Part shown: positions 22,122 through 33,340 of the stretch, piece by piece
Layout of the letters: the number at the start of each line of letters is the position of its first letter
How positions within the stretch are numbered: position 1 is the first letter of the stretch
Assembly (NCBI GenBank): GCA_001683735.1
Contig: LUGG01000001.1
Span: forward strand, 2,232,001-2,296,000
Direction of reading: 5' to 3'
Length of the DNA: 64,000 nucleotides
From: Grifola frondosa
Lineage: Eukaryota; Basidiomycota; Agaricomycetes; Polyporales; Grifolaceae
Notes under the pieces: model-generated
Seen by the model: the letters and a program-made list of their open reading frames with translations, nothing else
What the model was told of the DNA's origin: nothing
Database searches by the model: none
Program-made: the position numbers and the translations under genes

Positions 22122-25000
22122 ATGGAGAAAGCACACGAGCTACTGAAGGAGACTTTTGGGTTCTCTTCTTTCCGACTGGAGCAAGAAGCCGTAAGTCTTC
22201 ATTATATGGACTTGGTCTCCTCACGATGTAATGCTGAAGGAACTTTGACCTTGCCCTAGGTGATTCATCGTCTGATAGTAGAAAATGAGAACGCTCTTGT
22301 GCTATTTCCGACAGGAGGTCAGCTTTGCGTTATTTGGGCTTTCACCATGCTTAAGCTGTCATTCAAAGGTGGCAAAAGTTTGACTTACCAGATCCCTGCG
22401 CTGTGCCTCGGGGTACGGGATTACCTGTGCATACTTGACTGTGCTGAACCTTCTCAATGTGCAGGGCTTGACACTCGTGATTTCTCCCTTGATCGCGCTC
22501 ATGAAAGATCAAGTTGATGCCCTCGTGAGGCGTAATGTCAAGGCAGCAAACCTAGATAGCACACTTACCGCAGACAGGGCCTCATGGGTGAAAGGCGAGG
22601 TACTTTCCGGGGCAATGAAGATCCTATATGTGGCTCCTGAGAGGTAAGTTCCTGTGATGAAATGGGTGTCTTTCTACCGACTTTACTCGTACTTAGGCTT
22701 AACAATGAATCCTTCATTGCTATGATGAAGCGAGTGAAAATCTCGTTACTAGCTGTGGACGAGTCGCATTGTATCTCCCAGGCATGTGATACTAGTTCTA
22801 TGCTCTAGTATGATCCTCTCAGCGAGCGTTTGAATAGTGGGGTGCTAGCTTCCGACCTGAGTACTTGAAGATAGCAAGGTTTGCCGAAGAAATGGATGTT
22901 GAGCGTGTGCTCTGCCTCACTGCCACTGCGACGAAGGACGTTGCGGATGATATTTGCAAGAGCTTCTTCATCAAACCCGAGGGAATTTTCCGCACACCCG
23001 TTTATCGTCCCAAGTAAGTCTGTCCTTATTTAACTTGGACGAGCTTGTTGATTCATATTTCAACCTAGCCTTGCGTTTCGAGTGGAAGCGGCTCATACTT
23101 TGGATGAAAAGATAGATCGCCTTATTCCAATCTTACAATCGAGGACCGGACCGGCCATCGTGTACGTGACTCTACAGAAACATGCAGTGAAATCGCAAAT
23201 CATCTCCGCCCTCATGGCATGGACCCGATGGTCTATCACGCTGGTCTACCGTCTGAAGAACGCGAAAGAGTGCAGGTTGAATTCATGAACTCCGAGAAGG
23301 GTATTGTCTGTGCTACTATCGCATTTGGGATGGGTATCGACAAAGGTGAACTGTGCTTGATTTCAACTTGAGCTCATGCTCACTGTCTATTCCACACGTC
23401 AGCGGACATTAGACAGGTAGCTATGTTTGCGTTGTCTCTGACATTTAGTGCTGACTCTATTTCTAGGTCATCCACCTCTATATGCCCAAAACGATGGAGA
23501 ACTACAGTCAAGAAGTAGGTAGAGCTGGTAGGAGACGGTCTGAAGTCTATCTGTTATCTGTTCCTTTCAGCTCCCGACATCCCGATTCTCGAGGGCTTCG
23601 CTAGAGGTGATACCTGTGCCAAGAGCGACCTAGAACTCTGGATACAAGAAGTTGCTTTGAAGGAGCCTGCTTTAGATGGCACTATAGATTTCAATCACTA
23701 CCAGCAATCAAAGACGTACGTGAATGTTACGTCCAAATTGAATGTATTGGTCGCTAAAACCAGATGATAGATATGACATCAGGGTACGTATCTAAATCTA
23801 GCCATTTGTCTGATTCTCCTGACATCACTACAGCAAAATGTCCTCAACCTGTGTTATGCGCAGCTTGAGCTGGACTACGGTCATATCAGAGCAGTGACAC
23901 CATTCTATTCGACCTATGATATCAGCGCGCGCTCGGACGCTGGCTGGAAGAAGGTCATGGCTGATAACTCGCCTCCTGCGAAAGTGATCAGGTCACATTG
24001 GATGTGCAAGGGCGCCACATATCATGTATGTAAAATTTCTCTCTGTAATTATTATAGCGATGATATGACGCTCATGTATCGCAGGTTGACATGGTCGCCA
24101 CTGCCAGTCGTTCCAAGTTTGATCGTGCAGAGCTTGCGAGGGTGATCAATTCTTGGGAGCTTGACGGCGAGTTTTTACACATCCCTGAGAACCGCGAAAT
24201 TAATATATTATATCTAGGACATATCAATTCGAAGGCGTCATCAGTTAGAGCAGTGCGTGTTGTTGTTTGTCTTTCTTGTGTCGCTGTATTCAATGTAATT
24301 TTTCTAGCGCTATATGATTCTGAATCCACTGCCGAAGACCACTGAAGGGATACAAAAATTGGCAGATTTGATGTATCAACGCATGTGCTCGCGAGAAGAG
24401 GAGGCCATTCAGAAGCTTCGGCAGGTTATAGAATTTGCTACGAATGACGATTGTAAGGCACCACTTTTGAGTGCAATGAATTTGTTCACTGAAGTACCCA
24501 TCGCAGGTCTGGCACAAGGTCTTGCCTCGTATTTTGGAGACGAAGACGCTGTTCCAGGAGGTCTGTGCGGTCACTGCAGCTTCTGCACTAGCGGCGAGGG
24601 AGTGGAGTTCACTGCCGTAGCCCACTCGGTTCCAAACCCAGCACAAATACAAAGAATTTTACAAGCTTGCCCAGAACGCGACGACCCACGTTTGCTGGCC
24701 CGTATGGCTTTTGGCATCACATCGCCGCGACTTACTGCAGGGAAATGGTCCACCTCGCATCCTTTTTTCGGAAGCATGGTCGATACCGACTTCAACGCGC
24801 TAGTTGAAGCCTTTGACAAGGAATGCAAGCAGGCGGGATACGCGAAGAGTGCGGCAACATATTCTGCGCCGGCAACAGCCATGAAACGAACATATAGTCA
24901 AACACAATCCTCCAACGCAGGACGATCGAGCTATAATTCGTCCCGCGGCGGTCGTGGTGGTGGCTCGAATTACAAGCGACCGCGTGGAGGGAGATACTGA
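22122..25000 (+). CDS. RecQ-family ATP-dependent DNA helicase
   Basis: Helicase motifs occur in order across many exons: KETFGFSSFRLEQEAV (motif 0), LFPTGGGKSLTYQ (Walker A, split by an intron inside the Gly run), LVISPLIALMKDQVDAL, VDESHCISQWGASFRPEY (DEAH-like box), LCLTATATKDV, IVYVTL, HAGLPSEERERVQ, VCATIAFGMGIDK, and ENYSQEVGRAGRDG. A RecQ zinc-binding element is rebuilt by splicing out 24454-24507: NDDC joins LAQGLASYFGDEDAV, followed by GGLCGHCSFC. The C-terminus is an RGG-type tail (SSRGGRGGGSNYKRPRGGRY) able to bind RNA or DNA. It is a 3'-5' helicase for recombination or repair. The exact RecQ subclass is not assigned; no HRDC domain was seen. Confidence 0.88.
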
Positions 25001-25272
25001 GTTATTGTATATCATTTCGAAGATGATTGTTCATAGCTACGATTGTGATGTTATAATATTATGATTCGAGGCCGTTTTGCGACGGATGTGGTTGAACGTG
25101 ACCGTGACCATGCAGTGGCAGCGCGTTCGCGCGAGGTTGAACGCGTCAAACCCAACCGAGCGTGCTGCCACCCACGCCTGTCTCACACTTCTCCATGCTG
25201 GCTCCTTGTTCATGACCTTCAACTGTAATATTTTCCCGCTATAGTGTCTTATCTGCTTTCACCTGGCTCTCC

Positions 25273-28135
25273 ATGTCTGTTGCTACTCCAACTGCCTCGA
25301 CTCCAGATGGGGTTCTCCCACGAACGCGAACCCTGGGGGTTCAGATCCCTCTACTAGCGGTAATGTTTCTGCCACCGATCGTCTCGTCCTCGAATATCTG
25401 CGTTCTAGAGGGCATAGGGCAGCCGAACAAGCTTTGCTGGAAACCCTAGACACTACTTCTTCCGACGACAAGGGCAAGCAGCCTGAAGTTGCCAGTTCCT
25501 CCACCATTTCTCAGGAGGACCTCGTGAAGAGGCTTGCTGTTTTTGCACAGAAATCTTCTCGTCCTGGCGAAAATGTATTCAAGGATACTGCAAGCGTTCT
25601 GCAAGAATTGCAAGCGATGAAAAATCCACCGACCATCCAAACCCTTCTCTCAAACATTGGTCCCATTGGAGCGGAGGATATTCTATCTCTCGATCCCACG
25701 GACAAACAGGAGGGGTTCTACGAACTGGAAGCATGGGTGGACGGGTCTCTTGATATGTATCGAGTTAGTACCTTCTAGTCCAGCGCTGCCGTTGTTTCTC
25801 AAACTCCCTGCAGCCTGAGTTCCGCCCTATCCTATTTCCCATATTCTGCCATTTCTATCTTGACCTCGTCCAACATGGTTTCAAGGAAGCGGGTATGTTT
25901 GATTGTTCTTTCTCCGCTACTCGTTCTCATTCCCTCCGATTACTTTAGCCCTCAAATTCTTTACCACATTCTCCCCATCACTCTCCGCAGTCCATAATGC
26001 AACGCTACACCACTTGTCTACTATTCTACTTCCATCCCATGTCCAGACCGATGAAGTCGCGCAACGATTCCGGAATGAAAAGTACACTATACGAATGAGC
26101 CGTTCCGGATTTGGCCTGTTGGTCGGCTGGCTAACTGAAGGGGTAGGCGGGGAGGCAACAGGTGGTGGAGAAGGCTTTTCCGGGGAGAAGGGGAAGCGCG
26201 GCCGGGCAGCGGTCATGCGAGTTGTGAACAATCATCTCAAATTCGATGGTAAGCAATTAAGCAATCCTCTTGCGTTCTCGAAATATGTATTCATTATTTC
26301 TGCAGTAACATCCTCCACGACATCCACCGTCTCTCCCAATGCATGGGAGGAGTCCACCGGTTTCTTATCTTCAGTTATACCTCAGACGAATGGGAGTGCT
26401 ACGATCTCCAATCCTTACTCATTTAACTCGTCCAAAGGAGAACTCAAGCTGGGTCCAGCACCCGTCGCTGAAGAACTTCGAACGGAAACCGAGCGCGTAC
26501 TCAGAGAGCAAGCTATGGTTGACCGCGATCCAGGCGCTCAATATGATATCCACTATGTACGCCAGGCGCCTGTTCCTGCTGGTGTTATTGCACCTTCTTT
26601 GTCGGATCTTCCACCCTATCCTCCTACGTTCAAGAATGTTGATGTGAAAAGGGAGGTGGAGAAGGTACGAGATGCGCGGAAACGGATCCGACTAGACCCC
26701 TCTGCGTTATCCAACGTCAATGTGCACACTCCACAAGGTGCAGCAGCGAGGTCCCGCGCATTACCAAGCATCTGTGCGTATACACTGCATGATGTTGGTG
26801 AAGGGTGAGTGTATTCGTGTCATGCATTTTGAATATCCATGATATCACGACGGATTTCCAGTGCCCCCTGTTGTACCTTCTCACAAGATACGTCTTTGAT
26901 GGCCGCCGGATTTTCCGAGAGTTATATCCGACTTTGGAGCCTAAAGGGTGAGAAACTGAAAGGATATCGGAGCGACTTCTCACCCGGTTCGGTGCGAGAT
27001 GGTCAGCACACAACGTCCTCCTCTTATCCGGTTCAGTAAGAGACTGACCATTTGACCACAGTTACATCACTGCGCAAGATACGGGAAAAAGGGGGTTCGA
27101 CCACACGGAAACTGATTGGACATAGCGGACCTGTCTACTCCGTATCATTCGATCCCGTGGGCGGCTCTGCATCTCCTCCGAAATATCTTCTCTCTGCATC
27201 AGCAGATGCAACGGCACGGCTATGGTCCCTCGATACAATGACAAACGTTGTTGCGTATCGAGGTCATCAGAACCCTGTATGGGATGTGCAGTGGAGCCCG
27301 ATGGGTATCTATTTCGCGACAGCTAGTAGGGACCGAACTGCCCGGCTATGGTCAACAGACAGAATATCTGCTTTGAGGATATATGCTGGGCATCTTAGCG
27401 ATGTCGACGTGAGTCACTCCAATACGCTAATTTTGCATTAATTACACTGAGACTCTCAGTGCGTACAATTTCATCCAAACTCCCTATATTTGGCTACTGG
27501 TTCGAGCGACTGGACGGCGCGGCTATGGGATATTCAGAAGGGTTCATGTGTGCGCGTGTTCATCGGACACCAAGGCATTGTTTCGTCTCTAGCTTTCAGC
27601 CCTGATGGCCGGTACCTGGCGAGTGCAGGTCAGTTTTTCTGAAAATGCTGTTTCCGTGGTGTTTATTCGTCAATCAGGTGAAGACTTGGCAATTAACATT
27701 TGGGACCTCGGCTCGGGCCGAAGGATCAAGAAAATGACCGGACATACTGCATCGATATATTCGCTTGCCTTCAGTGCAGAGTCGAGTATGCTGGTGAGCG
27801 GCGGCGCCGACTGGACTGTCCGCTGCTGGGACGTGAAGAGTGCCGGTGGGCTTCCGAATAAGATGCGTGAGAACGGAGCGTTGATGAATGGTTTTGGGTC
27901 TTCGGAGGCTGACGAGAACGGCAGCGCTAAAGAGGAGGAAAGCATCGAAACGTGAGTACATATTGGTTGAGAGCGTGTTCCCTGTTCCCTATCGCTGTAG
28001 TACTGACTCAGTTGCTGCAGCACCGATCTGCTTGCGACGTTTCCTACTAAACGGACACCTATCATTAACGTGCAGTTTACGCCTCGCAACCTATGTTTAG
28101 TAGCTGGTCCTTACTTATCCGTCGAGCAACGGTGA
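25273..28135 (+). CDS. taf5: TFIID subunit TAF5 (LisH, TAF5 N-terminal domain, WD40 repeats)
   Basis: The order is a LisH motif (RLVLEYLRSRGHRAAEQALL), then the NTD2 domain (FYELEAWVDGSLDMYRPEF, ILFPIFCHFYLDLV, RFRNEKYTIRMSRSGFGLLV), a linker, and at least six WD repeats, e.g. GHSGPVYSVSFDPVGG, ARLWSLDTMTNVVAYRGHQN, WDVQWSPMG, TGSSDWTARLWDIQKG, MTGHTASIYSLAFS. A last exon ends INVQFTPRNLCLVAGPY and stop at 28133-28135. TAF5 scaffolds TFIID (and SAGA in yeast). The ATG at 25273 is out of frame with the LisH. One extra base in the GGGG at 25309-25312 would join MSVATPTASTPDG directly to the LisH frame, so I keep this start and suspect a base loss. It converges with the next gene, 36 bp between stop codons. 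Confidence 0.9.
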
Positions 28136-28171
28136 TATCTGCCATTGTCGCATAATCCGAGTGGGTCATAA

Positions 28172-28850
28172 TTATTCTGACCCATAATCTAAGTGGATGT
28201 TTTGCCCCGCCTCATAGGCTAGATCCCAAGGCTGGAGAGCCTGCCATTCCTTCCGCGCCAGCTCTAGCAATTCTCCTTCCGATAAGTTTTCTCCGTTGAG
28301 GTTCCTTCGCAAACAAAAGAACCAAACCCGGTACGCGTCCACAAGCTTCAACTCATACAACCTCCTCACTACTTCGATTGCAACCGAGTACTCGCGGGGG
28401 TTGGTCTCCGTCACATGACAGAAAACTCCATGGATGAGAGCCAGCTTGTGGCCATCTAGACGGTCTTCGGGGAACGGAGGACCAAGCACAACAAGACTTC
28501 CGTAAGTCTCGTGCATCAACAGGTTGTCACTGTCGTAGTTTCTATTGGCGTAAGTTCGAGTGGCGTAGGTGATATCGTCGACTATGTCTTCGTCGTGGTC
28601 TTCGCCGTGGTCGTCGTCGTAGTCCTCGTCGAAGATATTGTCTTCAATGTTGTCCTCACCGCCCCCTTCGTAAATATGACCAGAACGGGTGACACTGGGC
28701 ACCCAGGTCGGATCGAGGAGCTCGGATAACTGAGAATAAACAGGGTCCTCTTCCTGTGACGGCTGCCGGACAACTCAGTTTATGACAAATAACAGACATA
28801 GATGCACTTACTTCCGACGCCCATTCATCTTCCGGATGTTGATCCATCAT
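28172..28850 (-). CDS. Hypothetical acidic protein
   Basis: Two exons: MMDQHPEDEWASE from the ATG at 28850, a 60-odd nt GT-AG intron, then EEDPVYSQLSELLDPTWVPS and a long Asp/Glu run coded by GTC/GTC-like repeats at 28560-28660. The rest is a helical region (EYSVAIEVVRRLYELKLVDA, VWFFCLRRNL, LLELARKEWQAL). About 205 residues, no membrane segment. I do not recognise the family. Intact frame, normal codon use and a clean intron support a real gene. Confidence 0.5.
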
Positions 28851-29570
28851 GGCTGTACGAACTTAGTGCCGATGGGCTAATGTCGCCCCCTTTTATATCG
28901 CAGACGCACGCTTGTTGGATTGGTATTCAACGGCCTGCGGACGGCTGTTCTCTGACCCTCGTCGCTTTGTGATACCGAGACCTGTCGTGTGGCTCGATTC
29001 GCCTGCCTCGCACCGGTGGCACAATAGAAAATGTAGCAGTTCTTGACTCGCGAACAATAAGTAGCCGCGCTTTGAGAATTTTTTGGAAGGAGCCACAGTG
29101 GACTGACATGTATCAGTGGCTCAGAGATAGCTCGCTTTGTGCAAGCGCATGCCACATTCTTGAGTGGTAGCCACAGAGGTTCTGTAATTGCAATTGTTTT
29201 TGGGATATTTAATTTGGTTCGGTTTACGTTGCCGATCATGAAGAACTTATCGCGTTGGCGCTGTGGCGCATGAGAATTTCACTAGATCTCACACGACCGT
29301 TAGTGCAGACAAAAAGTTGTCTTCCAGTCTCCAAACGTTTGGCTCTTGGATACCACCATGTGCGTGAACCGGGTGCATACAGCGATGATACAAACATCCA
29401 ATATTCAATCCACGTCTTGAACCCTATTTGTTGATGTAAGCGAGGTACGTTGAACCACACGCGGAATTTCTCACTGTGAACCTCATGTGCATCACAGCAG
29501 ATTGCTTCGCCCTTCAAGCTTCCCCATTTCTCGCTCTAGTTGTCTAATCCGCTGTATCCACGAAAGTAAC
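28851..29570. other. Intergenic; holds the upstream arm of a tandem duplication
   Basis: 29305-29430 (gcagacaaaaagttgtcttcc onward) matches 31063-31175 closely. No gene seen; a few short open frames lack domains. Confidence 0.5.
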
Positions 29571-30601
29571 ATGGTCAACGTTGTTGCACATCTTCTCTAT
29601 GCCCTCATCGGATTCGTAGCCGACAGCGTTCATATCGTCACGACCTCTCTTTACCTTGTGCCCACAAAGCGTCCCGCCTCTGACTATGTTGCACGTACCT
29701 GCACCATTTCCACCTAATTTTGCGACTGATCTCGCCTTCGCAGCCATCAGACTTAGCTGGCCTTACTGATGCACAAATTCTCGAGCTGCGGGGGTCAAGG
29801 CCCAGGCTCAGCGAGGAGTTCAATGTCTTCGGAGATAATAACATCTCCCGCATAACCGATGGGACCGTCCTCAAGGGTGATCAGGATTTCGAGGATGACA
29901 CCGACGATGACCCTTCCGAGGCTCTTACACTCGATCTCGTCTTTCATCATACCACCATCCCCGTGCCGCGTGTGCGCCGCATCATACGCACTGGGATCAT
30001 CAACAAAATCGTCATGGACTACATTCCGGGCCGACAACTATCTCAGGTTTGGCCGACCATGTCCATCGTAGCGAAGCTGCATGTCGCATTTGTTTTACGC
30101 AGTTACATACGCCAACTGCGCGCGATTCGCCATCCTCGCTCGGCTGTGCCAGGGCCGGTAGCTTCGGATGACCATGCTCGGGTTTGTTACTCTCCTTTGT
30201 TCGGCCAAATTTGCCCAATGAGGGGACCCTTTACATCTTACCACGAGCTCTCTATCTTCTTCAACGATCGCCAGCGCCGATCTCTCATGCCTGACGCAGA
30301 CCCGGCAGAGGCAGCTGCTCGCTTGAAGCCATTTGATGACTCAGCTCCTCTCGTTCTCACCCATCAAGACATCAACATGCGTAATATTCTTGTCAGCGAC
30401 GACGGCCGTCTTTGGCTTATTGACTGGGCTTGGGCGGGATTCTACCCACCTTGGTTCGAGTTCATTGCCATGAAGATACAGTCGGACAACGAGGAGATAG
30501 TGACGAAGAAGAAGGAGCCGTTATGGGACATGCTGATTCCGTTCATTTGCGGGCCCTATTTTTATCAAGAGAGATGGTTTGACCGCATGAGGGGGCATTG
30601 A
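29571..30601 (+). CDS. Membrane-anchored APH-like (phosphotransferase-fold) kinase, intact copy
   Basis: Exon 1 (29571-29690) codes a hydrophobic N-terminal anchor (VVAHLLYALIGFVADSVHIV). An intron at 29691-29743 with a GC donor (GCACGT) restores the frame into PSDLAGLTDAQILEL. The kinase domain of the APH/ChoK type (PF01636) follows: SRITDGTVLKG, PVPRVRRIIRT, the Brenner-type motif LTHQDINMRNILV (His-x-Asp-x4-Asn), and LIDWAWAGFYPPWFEF. Total is about 325 residues. Such proteins are abundant in agaricomycete genomes and have no settled substrate. I infer a small-molecule or protein kinase facing a membrane. Copy 2 at 31871 is broken. Confidence 0.72.
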
Positions 30602-30710
30602 ACTGGGTCTGAATTCTGATTCGCTCTCTTTTTTTCCTTCAGTTTACTCCCTTTCTTGTGTGCTGGTATGATCTTTTTCTTGCTAATTGTTGGGCAACTT
30701 ACAATGAATG

Positions 30711-30811
30711 GACATGGATGCTAGCATGGACACTGTCAGCCCACTACAGAGCCGCAACAGGCTATAAATCAGTGTGGGGATATTCCCGTGGATCATGCCA
30801 ATACAATACAG
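30711..30811 (+). pseudogene. Relic of exon 2 of the gene now at 33341
   Basis: Nucleotides 30711-30811 (gacatggatgctagcatgga onward) match 33434-33535, the exon that codes the Met/Asp/Gln-rich N-terminus. The relic has a stop (CAGGCTATAAATC, taa in place of the tga-free parent frame), small indels, and no first exon or downstream exons. Confidence 0.7.
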
Positions 30812-31555
30812 AGTAGCGCAGCTCTCCCCGTATACCATCTGGTTACGAGAAGCACTAATGTCGTCTTACCGAGACGACATGAGATTACCTTTGCGCATTT
30901 ACCAGGAATACCCGTCGTGATTCTTATGGAACCTTGTTCAATTAGTACGGCGCCGATCAAAGACTTTCTCGCGTTGGCGATCTCTGAGAATGACTGTGAT
31001 TTCACACTCCGTTCACACTTCTACTAGGGTTTGGAGATCTCATGCGAGTACTGTTAGCCACTGCAGACAAAAAGTTGTCTTCCGCTCTCTAAATATTTGG
31101 CCCCTGGATACTACCATGAACCCGGGTGCGCGATGATCCAAACATCCAATATTCAACCCATGTCTTGAGCCCCCTGCATATAACTGTATCTGAACGAGCC
31201 CTGAAGTTTGAACTGAACAAGGGAAGAAGTGTCTCATGCGTGAAGATTTCAGTCACCCGCATGTATCGACAACCATTTAGAGAGCTGCATCTGCGAGCAT
31301 TGAATTTGTGGGGAAGGCTGACTTGACAGCCTATGGTACACTGCAGTAGTGTGAAAGAGTTTCGTTGGCTCACGTAATCGGGAGGAAGTCTTCTGATCGG
31401 AGCTCACAGTAGCATGGACTGTACAATCAAATGATTCGAAGCGTGCGCGCAAACACATGTGCACAACCATATTGTTACTAGAGAGTGCCGTCACCCGTGG
31501 GGATTCAACATCCAGCCTCGTTCCTCATCTTGATGACCGCAGGGTCGAACTCGCC

Positions 31556-31612
31556 CACTGCCTCGGGCTTGATGTATCCGTTAGTAACGAATACATCAAG
31601 TCTGAGGCAGTG
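31556..31612. repeat. 57-bp near-perfect palindrome
   Basis: Left arm 31556-31583 (cactgcctcgggcttgatgt, then atccgtta) and right arm 31585-31612 are reverse complements at 25 of 28 positions with a single-base spacer. Weaker complementarity extends outward for about 30 bp each side. It lies inside the segment unique to block 2 of the duplication. Confidence 0.8.
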
Positions 31613-31870
31613 TCCGCGAGCTTTGATCGGGTCGTGAAGTCTTTGCGTACTTTCCACTTCAGCTTCGTGACAGCCGCCGAGGAAATGGAAAAGGGCTTCG
31701 AAATAAACCTGGTCGCAGCGCTCATGCATCATGGTCATTAATGATCTGATGATCGATGGACATGCGATATACTCACTCGATCTGAACAATATTGGGATCG
31801 GTCGATGTTAACTTCGCTGCTCAAGTTTTCCCACACAGGGCCCTTGGTTGTGTAAACCGCTGTACGCAAC

Positions 31871-32884
31871 ATGATTAACACTGTTGCACATCTTCTCTAC
31901 GCCCTCGTTGGATTCGTGGCCGACAGCGTTCATATCATCACGACCTCTCTTTACCTTGCACCCACAAGGCGTCCCGCCTCTGACTACGCTGTATGTACCT
32001 GCACCGTTTCCATCCAGTCTTACGACTGACCTCGCCTTCACAGCCATCAGACTTAGGTGGCCTTACTGATGCCCAGATTCACGGATGGAGTCCAAGGTCT
32101 TCGGAGATCATAACGTCTTCCGCATAACTGACGGGACTGTCCTCAAGGGTAATCAGGATTTCGACGATGATATCGACGATGACCCTTCCGAGGCTCTCGC
32201 GCTCGACCTCGTCTTTCATCATACCACTATCCCCGTGCCGCGTGTGCGCCGCATCGTACGCACCGGGTTCAGCAAGGACTTTGTCATGGACTATATTCCG
32301 GGCCGACAACTATCTCAGGTCTGGCCGACCATGTCCATCGTGGCGAAGCTACGTGTCGCATTTGTTTTACGCAGTTACATACGCCAACTGCGCGCTATTC
32401 GCCATCCTCGCTCCGCTGTACCAGGGCCGGTAGCTTCGGATGACCATGCTCGGGTTTGCGAGTCCCCTTTGTTCGGCCCAATTCTCACAACGAGGGGACC
32501 CTTTACATCCTACCGCGAGCTCTCCGCCTTCTTCAACGATCGCCAGCGTCGGTCTCTCATGCCTGATGCAGACCCGGCAGAGGCAGCTGCTTGCTTGAAG
32601 CCATTTGATGACTCAGCTCCTCTCGTTCTCACCCATCAAGACATCAACATGCGTAATATCCTTGTTGGCGATGACGGCCGTCTTTGGCTTATTGACTGGG
32701 CTTGGGCGGGATTCTACCGCCTTGGTTCGAGTTCATTGCCATGAAGATACAGTCGGACAACGAAGAGATAGTGACGGAGAAGAAGGAGCCGTTATGGGAC
32801 ATGCTGATTCCGTTCATTTGCGGGCCTTATTTTTATCAAGAGAGATGGTACAACCGCATGAGCAGGTCGTTGAACTGGGTTTGA
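31871..32884 (+). pseudogene. Second, decayed copy of the APH-like kinase
   Basis: Same exon 1 anchor (TVAHLLYALVGFVADSVHII) and intron (31991-32043, here with a normal GT donor). Two frame breaks follow. After TDAQI a 45-nt stretch of the intact copy is replaced by 17 nt, a net loss of 28. Near 32717 one base is missing (ttctaccgcc against ttctacccacc), cutting the domain just before PPWFEF. The His-x-Asp-x4-Asn motif is still present. One of the breaks could be a sequence error, but the 28-nt change is not of that type. Confidence 0.72.
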
Positions 32885-33340
32885 ATTCTGCTTCGCTCTC
32901 TCCTTTTCCTTCATTTTACCACCCTTTCGTGTGCTAATATGATCATTTGCTAGCCAGTTATTGACCTACTTACGGCGTTATGTTACATTCTGAAATGACT
33001 TATGCTCATGATGACCTTATCGTTACGATCTATTCCGCGACGAGAGCTGACAGTCAAATCGTACTCTACTAGAGGATGCATGGTCAAAGGGAACGCTAAG
33101 TGATGGCCACGAAATGACAGAGAGCCAACAAGATATCCAAGACGATACGCGTAAGTCAGACGAAGGATGACTGCTCGAAATTGTTGGCGTTTAAACTCTA
33201 CGCGTCGGTGGCGCTCTTTCTAGTATATGCCAGTGACGATAATAGACGCCCATTTCACAACTGAGCCGCCGTGTTTGAGCTTACAGACATCGCTCATTCA
33301 CCAATTCACGCACATTTGTTGTGTTAACTCGATTGCAGTC
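32885..33340. other. Intergenic
   Basis: 3' flank of the decayed kinase copy and promoter of the next gene; no other signal recognised. Confidence 0.45.
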
